Assembly (NCBI RefSeq): GCF_900605005.1
Contig: NZ_LR027558.1
Location: 1,013,408 to 1,077,407, forward strand
DNA: 64,000 nt
Reading direction: 5' to 3'
DNA from: Acidipropionibacterium timonense
Lineage (GTDB): Bacteria > Actinomycetota > Actinomycetes > Propionibacteriales > Propionibacteriaceae
The position numbers were made by a program, and so were the translations under genes. This document shows, piece after piece, positions 59,116 through 64,000 of this stretch (within the stretch, counting starts at the first letter, position 1; each line of letters starts with the position of its first letter). Below the pieces are notes generated by a model. The model was not told the DNA's origin, did not search any database, and saw only the letters and a program-made list of their open reading frames with translations.

Positions 59116-61107
59116 TCAGCGGGACCGGCGTCGACGCAGGACGATCGCGCCCACCGTCCCGCCGGTCGCCAGCACGGCGACGACGACTCCGGCGACGACG
59201 AGGCGCGTCGTCGTGAGGAATCCCTGCGGTGACGGGCTCGTGGCGGGGGTGGGGGAGGAGCTGGCCGGGGCCCGGGACGTCGACGCCGCCGGGGTCGTGG
59301 AGGCCGACGAGGAGCCGCTGGGGGCCGGTGCCGGGGTTTGCGGGGTGAACATCGTCTCGTACTGCTCGGCCGTGGTGATGACGGCGTCCTGGGCTGCCAC
59401 CGGGGTACCCCAGACGGTCGGGGTGAGGGTGAACCTTTGCGGTGGGACGCCGTCCTTGCCGTTCCAGGACCGCCCGACGACGAGATAGACCATGCCCGGC
59501 ACACCGAAGACCTGCTCCTGCGGATCGGAGGACGTGAGGCGCTCGGGCGTCACGGGATACCTGAGGGTCGCGTCGGCGACGTCGCCGCCGCCGGATGTGA
59601 CGATCGACAGCGCGTGGGAGCCGTCCCGGTGCTCGGTGCCGCTGAAGGTGAGGCGTTGGCGCAGCGCGTTGTACGGTGACACGGCGACCGCCGACGAGCC
59701 CGGGGACTTCTGGTTGGTGGCCAGGTGCATCCTCACCCGGAGGTTCTGGCCGTACTCGACGGGGACGGCGAAGTAGCGACGTTCCTGGCCGTTGACGTCG
59801 TCGGCGATCGTCTGACCCGGGGCCAGGACGGTCGCGTCGGTGAAGCTCGTGCCCCCGGCGACGGTGCGCGCCGAGGTCTCCTTGGCCGCGGGGGCCTTGC
59901 CGGGGTCGGTCGTCGTGGCGTCCGAGGTGGTGCGTCGGTACGACACGGTGAGTTCGACGTCGAGGTCCTTGTCGGCCCATCCCTCGCCATGACGGGTGAC
60001 GGAGATGACCCGTCGGCCCTGGGCGTCGAGGCAGTGGGTGCCGTCGTCGGGCTTGAGGGTGAGGACGGCCTCGAGGTCCGTGGTGTCGAGATACCCGCTC
60101 TGGAAGCGCCTGTCGACGTTCGAGGTGCAGTACTGGGTGCTGGGGCCGGTCTCGTGCAGGTCGAGGTTCCGCGTCGTCCGGGCCTGGGCGCCGGACGTCA
60201 GTGGCGGTGGGACGAGGGTCGCGGTGACGACGGCCTCCCATCCCTCGTGCTGGGGAACGGCGAAGAAGCGTCGGTTGGGGTGGTCCTGGTCGAGTTCCTT
60301 GCGGTCGAGCTCCGTGCCGGAGGGCAGCTTGACGACGTACTGGCCGGCGACGAGAGGCTCGGCGGCGGTGACGGTCGGTCCTCCCTCGACACGCGTGCCG
60401 CTGCTGGCGTAGCCGGCCAGGGCGCGGGTCGTCTGGAAGGTGAGGGCCTCGTCGAGTCCCTTGGCGTCGTTGACGTCGGTGTACCTGCCGCCGGTCGCCG
60501 CGGCGATGCACTTGAGCGTGCGCTGGGCGGCGGGGTTGTTGCGGATGCGGAGCCCGATGGTGTGGACGGTGAGGTCGACGCCCTGGTGCGACAGCTTGCG
60601 GGCGACCTCGCACGGGTCGGGTGGGGTGCAGTTCGGCTCGCCGTCGGAGACGAGGACGATGGCCTTGGGGCCGGTCACCCCCTTGAGGTCGGCGGCCGCG
60701 TGCTCGAGGGCGGGTCCGATGGGGGTGTTGCCCTTGGCGGCCAGGGAGTCGACCGTGGCGCTGAGCCTGGCGGCGTCGAAGGAGCCGACCGGGTTGAGGG
60801 TCTGGATGTCTGCGCAGGAGTCGTTGCGGGCGCCGTACACCACCAGGCCCAACGAGGCACCCCTGGGGCTCGCGCTGAGAAGATGCTTGACGGCGGCCGT
60901 GGCCGCGGCGATCCGCGTCGTGCCGGCGGAGTCGGCGTCCTTGGTGTTCATCGACCCGGAGAAGTCGGTGACGACGACCACCGGCTGCTGGGCGGTGACG
61001 GGGCCCTCGGCCCGGGCCGTCCCGGCGGTCACCAGGCCCGGTAGGGCTGCGGTCGTGAGGGCGAGCAGGGTGGCGGCGACGGTGGCTGCCGGGACGCGAC
61101 GGGTCAT
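59116..61107 (-). CDS. Secreted, membrane-anchored von Willebrand factor A domain protein
   Basis: A 663-residue exported protein. A signal peptide (VPAATVAATLLALTTAALPG, ending TARAEG) precedes a VWA domain at about residues 43-235 with the MIDAS motif DFSGSMN, a threonine in NTPIGPAL and DGEPNC. The middle part to about residue 560 is beta-rich. A Ser/Pro/Thr/Ala-rich stretch follows, then a C-terminal membrane helix (LVVAGVVVAVLATGGTVGAI) with RRRR on the cytoplasmic side. Typical of actinobacterial surface VWA proteins of unknown role, such as adhesion or metal-dependent binding. Starts at ATG 61107 after GAGAGAGA. Six or more cysteines in the VWA part may form disulfides. Confidence 0.82.
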   Translation of the reverse strand: MTRRVPAATVAATLLALTTAALPGLVTAGTARAEGPVTAQQPVVVVTDFSGSMNTKDADSAGTTRIAAATAAVKHLLSASPRGASLGLVVYGARNDSCADIQTLNPVGSFDAARLSATVDSLAAKGNTPIGPALEHAAADLKGVTGPKAIVLVSDGEPNCTPPDPCEVARKLSHQGVDLTVHTIGLRIRNNPAAQRTLKCIAAATGGRYTDVNDAKGLDEALTFQTTRALAGYASSGTRVEGGPTVTAAEPLVAGQYVVKLPSGTELDRKELDQDHPNRRFFAVPQHEGWEAVVTATLVPPPLTSGAQARTTRNLDLHETGPSTQYCTSNVDRRFQSGYLDTTDLEAVLTLKPDDGTHCLDAQGRRVISVTRHGEGWADKDLDVELTVSYRRTTSDATTTDPGKAPAAKETSARTVAGGTSFTDATVLAPGQTIADDVNGQERRYFAVPVEYGQNLRVRMHLATNQKSPGSSAVAVSPYNALRQRLTFSGTEHRDGSHALSIVTSGGGDVADATLRYPVTPERLTSSDPQEQVFGVPGMVYLVVGRSWNGKDGVPPQRFTLTPTVWGTPVAAQDAVITTAEQYETMFTPQTPAPAPSGSSSASTTPAASTSRAPASSSPTPATSPSPQGFLTTTRLVVAGVVVAVLATGGTVGAIVLRRRRSR

Positions 61108-61319
61108 CGTGGTCTCTCTCGGTGGTCTGACGGGAGTGAGCCTCGGGCTCGAGTGCGTACGTCGAAGTGTCACATGGAAGGGGGCCAATGCCGTCGAACC
61201 GGTCCGTGCGGGTACGTCCTCGATGCTCCGAACCGTCGGTGGGGACGACTAGCGTGGTGCACATCCCTGACCGGGACGTCGTCCTGGCCATGCCCACCAT
61301 TGAACTCAGGGAGAATGAC

Positions 61320-62384
61320 ATGCCCATCACCGTCAAGGCGCTGCAGAAGAGCGCCCCGGACGCCCCGTTCGAGGTCGTCGAGATCGAGCGACGTGACCCG
61401 CGTCCCGACGACGTCGTCATCGACATCAAGGCCGCCGGCATCTGCCACTCCGACATCCACACCATCCGCAACGAGTGGGGCCGGGCCCACTTCCCGCTCG
61501 CCGTCGGTCACGAGATCGCCGGCATCGTCAGCGCCGTCGGTGACCGGGTGACGAAGTTCGCGGTCGGGGACCGTGTCGGCGTCGGGTGCCTCGTCAACTC
61601 CTGCGGCCGGTGCGAGCAGTGCCTGGCCGGCCAGGAGCAGAACTGCCTCAACGGCAACGTCGGCACGTACAACTCCACCGACGTCGACGGCACCATCACC
61701 CAGGGCGGGTACAGCCAGAAGGTCGTCGTCAACGAGAACTTCGTCTGCCGCATCCCCGACTCCCTCCCGCTCGACGTCGCGGCCCCGCTGCTGTGCGCCG
61801 GCATCACCACCTACTCGCCGCTGGCGACTTGGAACGTCGGGGCCGGCAAGAAGGTCGCGATCCTCGGTCTGGGGGGACTGGGCCACATGGGGGTCCAGAT
61901 CGCCGCGGCCAAGGGGGCGGAGGTCACCGTCCTGTCGCGCTCGACCGCCAAGGAGGCGCTGGCCAAGGAGCTCGGCGCCAGCCGACTGCTGGCCACCAGC
62001 GAACCCGGTTTCTTCAAGGACCACCGTGGCGAGTTCGACTTCATCCTCAACACCATCAGTGCCCCCATCGATCTGCACGACTACCTCGGTCTGCTCAAGC
62101 CCGGCGGCGCCATGGTCCTCGTCGGACTTCCCCCGGAGGGCCTCGAGCTGCACGCCGGCGACCTCATCGGAGGCCGCAAGGCCCTGGCCGGGTCGAACAT
62201 CGGTGGGATCGCGCAGACCCAGGAGATGCTCGACTTCTGCGCCGAGCACGGCTTCGGCGCGCGGATCGAGAAGATCGGGGTGCACGACGTCGACGCCGCC
62301 TATGACCGGGTGGTCGCCGGTGACGTGAGGTTCCGCTTCGTCATCGACACCTCGACCTTCGAGGACGCCGCCGTCGAGGCCTGA
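61320..62384 (+). CDS. Zinc-dependent NAD(P)-linked alcohol dehydrogenase (cinnamyl-alcohol/YahK-like)
   Basis: A 354-residue medium-chain dehydrogenase. Catalytic zinc ligands: C in [13 protein letters not shown] in VGHEIAGIV. The structural zinc loop is [15 protein letters not shown]. The Rossmann motif is [13 protein letters not shown], followed by a serine/arginine (LSRS) that favours NADP. It reduces aldehydes or oxidises alcohols of unspecified type. The start MPITVKALQ at 61320 follows AGGGAGA; the frame is open upstream but unconserved. TAGCGT (61250-61255) may be its -10. Confidence 0.88.
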   Translation: MPITVKALQKSAPDAPFEVVEIERRDPRPDDVVIDIKAAGICHSDIHTIRNEWGRAHFPLAVGHEIAGIVSAVGDRVTKFAVGDRVGVGCLVNSCGRCEQCLAGQEQNCLNGNVGTYNSTDVDGTITQGGYSQKVVVNENFVCRIPDSLPLDVAAPLLCAGITTYSPLATWNVGAGKKVAILGLGGLGHMGVQIAAAKGAEVTVLSRSTAKEALAKELGASRLLATSEPGFFKDHRGEFDFILNTISAPIDLHDYLGLLKPGGAMVLVGLPPEGLELHAGDLIGGRKALAGSNIGGIAQTQEMLDFCAEHGFGARIEKIGVHDVDAAYDRVVAGDVRFRFVIDTSTFEDAAVEA

Positions 62385-62484
62385 GTGGGCCCCGGGCCGA
62401 CCCCACCCGGCGTCCCGCGTGGCGGCGATGGGCCGTCCCACCCGTGGAGCCGACCGGAAGTCCGTCGGCGGTATCGGGCATGAT

Positions 62485-62516
62485 GGTGGGTGGCCCCGTC
62501 ACCGGGGTCACCCACC
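62485..62516 (+). other. Stable hairpin in the thrS leader
   Basis: A 14-bp stem GGTGGGTGGCCCCG with CGGGGTCACCCACC (one G-T pair) and a TCAC loop, 44 bp before the thrS start and 100 bp after the dehydrogenase stop. It could end the dehydrogenase transcript or act as an attenuator; there is no T-run. Confidence 0.5.
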
Positions 62517-62560
62517 CACCGCGGACCAGGTATGCCCGTGGCCAGACGAAGGGAAGCAGC

Positions 62561-64000
62561 GTGTCCATCTCCATCACCGTGCACCAGCAGGACGAACGCC
62601 AGGAACGGACGGTGGACACCGGTACCACCGGGCTCGACCTCTTCGGGGCCGACCGGGACGTCGTCGCCATGAGGGTGGGGGGCCGTCTGCTCGACCTGCA
62701 GCGCGAGCTGTTCGACGGAGACGTCGTCGAGCCCGTCCCGGCCGCCAGCCCCGATGGCCTCGACATCATCCGGCACTCGTGCACCCACGTCATGGCCCAG
62801 GCCGTCCAGGAGCTCAATCCCGAGGTCAACCTCGGTATCGGCCCGTTCATCACCGATGGCTTCTACTACGACTTCGGCAACATCGACGCCGTCACCCCCG
62901 AGGTCGTCAAGGAGCTCGAGAAGCGGATGAAGCGCATCGTCAAGGAGAACCAGCGGTTCGTGCGCCGGGTCGTCTCCGAGGACGAGGCGCGCGCCGAGCT
63001 GTCCGACCAGCCGTACAAGCTCGAGCTCATCGGGTCCAAGGGCGGCCACGGCGCCGAGGGCGCCTCGGTCGAGGTCGGCGGGTCCGAGCTCACCATCTAC
63101 GACAACGTCCGACGTGACGGTGAGGTCGCCTGGAAGGACCTGTGCCGTGGGCCGCACGTGCCCTCGACGAAGTACCTGGGCAACGGCTTCGCCCTCACGA
63201 AGTCGTCGGCGGCGTACTGGAAGGGCGATCAGGCCAACGACCAGCTCCAGCGCATCTACGGCACCGCCTGGGCGTCCAAGGACGACCTCGTCGCGTACCA
63301 GACCCGGATGGCCGAGGCCGCCAAGCGTGACCACCGCAAGCTGGGTGCCGAACTCGACCTCTACTCGTTCCCCGAGGAGATCGGCCCCGGGCTCGTCCTC
63401 TTCCACCCCAGGGGCGGGATCCTGCGCCACCTCATCGAGGAGTACGTCACCTCGCGTCACCTCGAGGCCGGGTTCGACTTCGTCCACACCCCGGAGATCA
63501 CCAAGGGCGGCGTCTTCCACACCTCCGGACACCTCCCGTACTACGCGGACACGATGTTCCCGCCGATGCTCGCCGACGAGGAGCGCGACGCCGAGGGACA
63601 CGTCACCAGGGCCGGCCAGGAGTACTACCTCAAGGCCATGAACTGCCCGATGCACAACCTCATCTTCCGGTCGCGCGGGCGGTCCTACCGTGAGCTGCCG
63701 CTTCGCTTCTTCGAGATGGGTCATGACTACCGTTACGAGAAGTCCGGCGTCGTGCACGGGCTCACCCGGATGCGCGGGTTCACCCAGGACGACTCGCACA
63801 CCTACTGCACCCCCGAGCAGGCCTCCGGCGAGATCCGGATGCTCCTCGACTTCTTCCTGTCGATCCTGCGTGACTTCGGCCTCACCGACTTCTACCTCGA
63901 GCTGTCGACCCGCGACGACGACAAGCACGCCGACAAGTTCATCGGCTCCGACGAGGACTGGGCCGCAGCGACGTCGATCCTCGAGGAGGCCTGCACCTCG
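62561..64000 (+). CDS. thrS: Threonyl-tRNA synthetase (3' end outside window)
   Basis: Charges tRNA-Thr. The frame from GTG 62561 is open for 480 codons to the window edge; the whole enzyme is usually about 650-690 residues. An N-terminal TGS domain (residues 1-70) is followed by the editing domain with [15 protein letters not shown] (HxxxH zinc site) and GFYYDFG. The catalytic core has [20 protein letters not shown] and motif 2 [19 protein letters not shown] precedes the GTG. The anticodon-binding domain lies beyond the window. Confidence 0.95.
   Translation, partial: MSISITVHQQDERQERTVDTGTTGLDLFGADRDVVAMRVGGRLLDLQRELFDGDVVEPVPAASPDGLDIIRHSCTHVMAQAVQELNPEVNLGIGPFITDGFYYDFGNIDAVTPEVVKELEKRMKRIVKENQRFVRRVVSEDEARAELSDQPYKLELIGSKGGHGAEGASVEVGGSELTIYDNVRRDGEVAWKDLCRGPHVPSTKYLGNGFALTKSSAAYWKGDQANDQLQRIYGTAWASKDDLVAYQTRMAEAAKRDHRKLGAELDLYSFPEEIGPGLVLFHPRGGILRHLIEEYVTSRHLEAGFDFVHTPEITKGGVFHTSGHLPYYADTMFPPMLADEERDAEGHVTRAGQEYYLKAMNCPMHNLIFRSRGRSYRELPLRFFEMGHDYRYEKSGVVHGLTRMRGFTQDDSHTYCTPEQASGEIRMLLDFFLSILRDFGLTDFYLELSTRDDDKHADKFIGSDEDWAAATSILEEACTS

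Noticed and set aside
62385-62560. T-box riboswitch before thrS
   Set aside because: The conserved T-box sequence (AGGGTGGNACCGCG) is absent; only ACCGCG is shared, and the leader is too short for stem I.

Overview
The window is a high-GC actinobacterial chromosome segment (roughly two thirds G+C). The nearest recognisable relatives are probably Propionibacteriaceae. The reasons are an adenosylcobalamin-dependent (class II) ribonucleotide reductase, a galacto-N-biose/lacto-N-biose phosphorylase like the one characterised from Cutibacterium (Propionibacterium) acnes, two RpoD-family sigma factors, SepH, and small actinobacterial signature proteins (DUF4193, DUF4235, DUF3093, DUF3710, DUF3000, DUF5998 types). 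Gene content and local order match the Mycobacterium tuberculosis Rv2680-Rv2733c neighbourhood as I recall it: miaB, miaA, dapF, hflX, lexA, a small SOS gene, nrdR, sigB, sigA, DUF4193, DUF3093, dut, DUF3710, OB-fold, two TrkA proteins, APC permease, TRAM methyltransferase, dxs, RNase D and DUF3000. This is therefore largely a conserved core region with accessory insertions.

Layout. 1-6.8 kb: tRNA modification (miaB 3' part, miaA), lysine/peptidoglycan (dapF), hflX and a DinG helicase, with miaA-dapF-hflX-dinG overlapping translationally. 6.9-12 kb: lexA, a divergent SOS-box-driven small membrane protein, and the nrdR-nrdJ operon. 12-18.5 kb: a YbjN-like protein, a flavin-type oxidase fold protein, a universal stress protein and the giant RNA helicase HrpA. 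18.5-22.8 kb: a GH112 phosphorylase under a promoter with an operator palindrome, a TesB thioesterase with a repeat-derived tail, and a frameshifted lipid kinase. 22.9-27 kb: divergent sigB and sigA, then a short lower-GC module inserted just behind sigA. 27-36 kb: topoisomerase IV (parE, parC) flanking an MFS exporter, a membrane-anchored protein and a beta-carbonic anhydrase. 36-45 kb: App1-type phosphatase, phosphodiesterase, thymidine kinase, SepH, the dut cluster and paired TrkA proteins. 45-58 kb: APC-type (possibly K+) permease, RNA methyltransferase, aconitase, dxs, RNase D, msrB, ppk2 and a CbiX-like protein. 58.2-59 kb: four tRNA genes (Gly-Cys-Val operon on the minus strand, a second Val tRNA on the plus strand). 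59-64 kb: a secreted VWA protein, a zinc alcohol dehydrogenase and the 5' two thirds of thrS.

Most interesting find. Positions 25727-26904 hold a two-gene cassette: a Panacea-domain (DUF4065/SocA-like) putative antitoxin, overlapping by 4 bp a GNAT protein of the TacT/AtaT toxin type. Those toxins are classically paired with ribbon-helix-helix antitoxins. The cassette is less GC-rich than its neighbours. It is bracketed by a 24/27-bp direct repeat of the last codons of sigA (25567-25593 and 26994-27020), the footprint expected of site-specific integration into the 3' end of the housekeeping sigma factor gene. No integrase is visible.

Regulation. Many genes lack a Shine-Dalgarno sequence and instead have a TAGRNT-like -10 hexamer 6-9 bp before the start codon, implying widespread leaderless transcription. 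Convincing operators include SOS boxes at lexA, tandem NrdR-box candidates, a 14-bp palindrome in the phosphorylase promoter and an 18-bp palindrome before acn.
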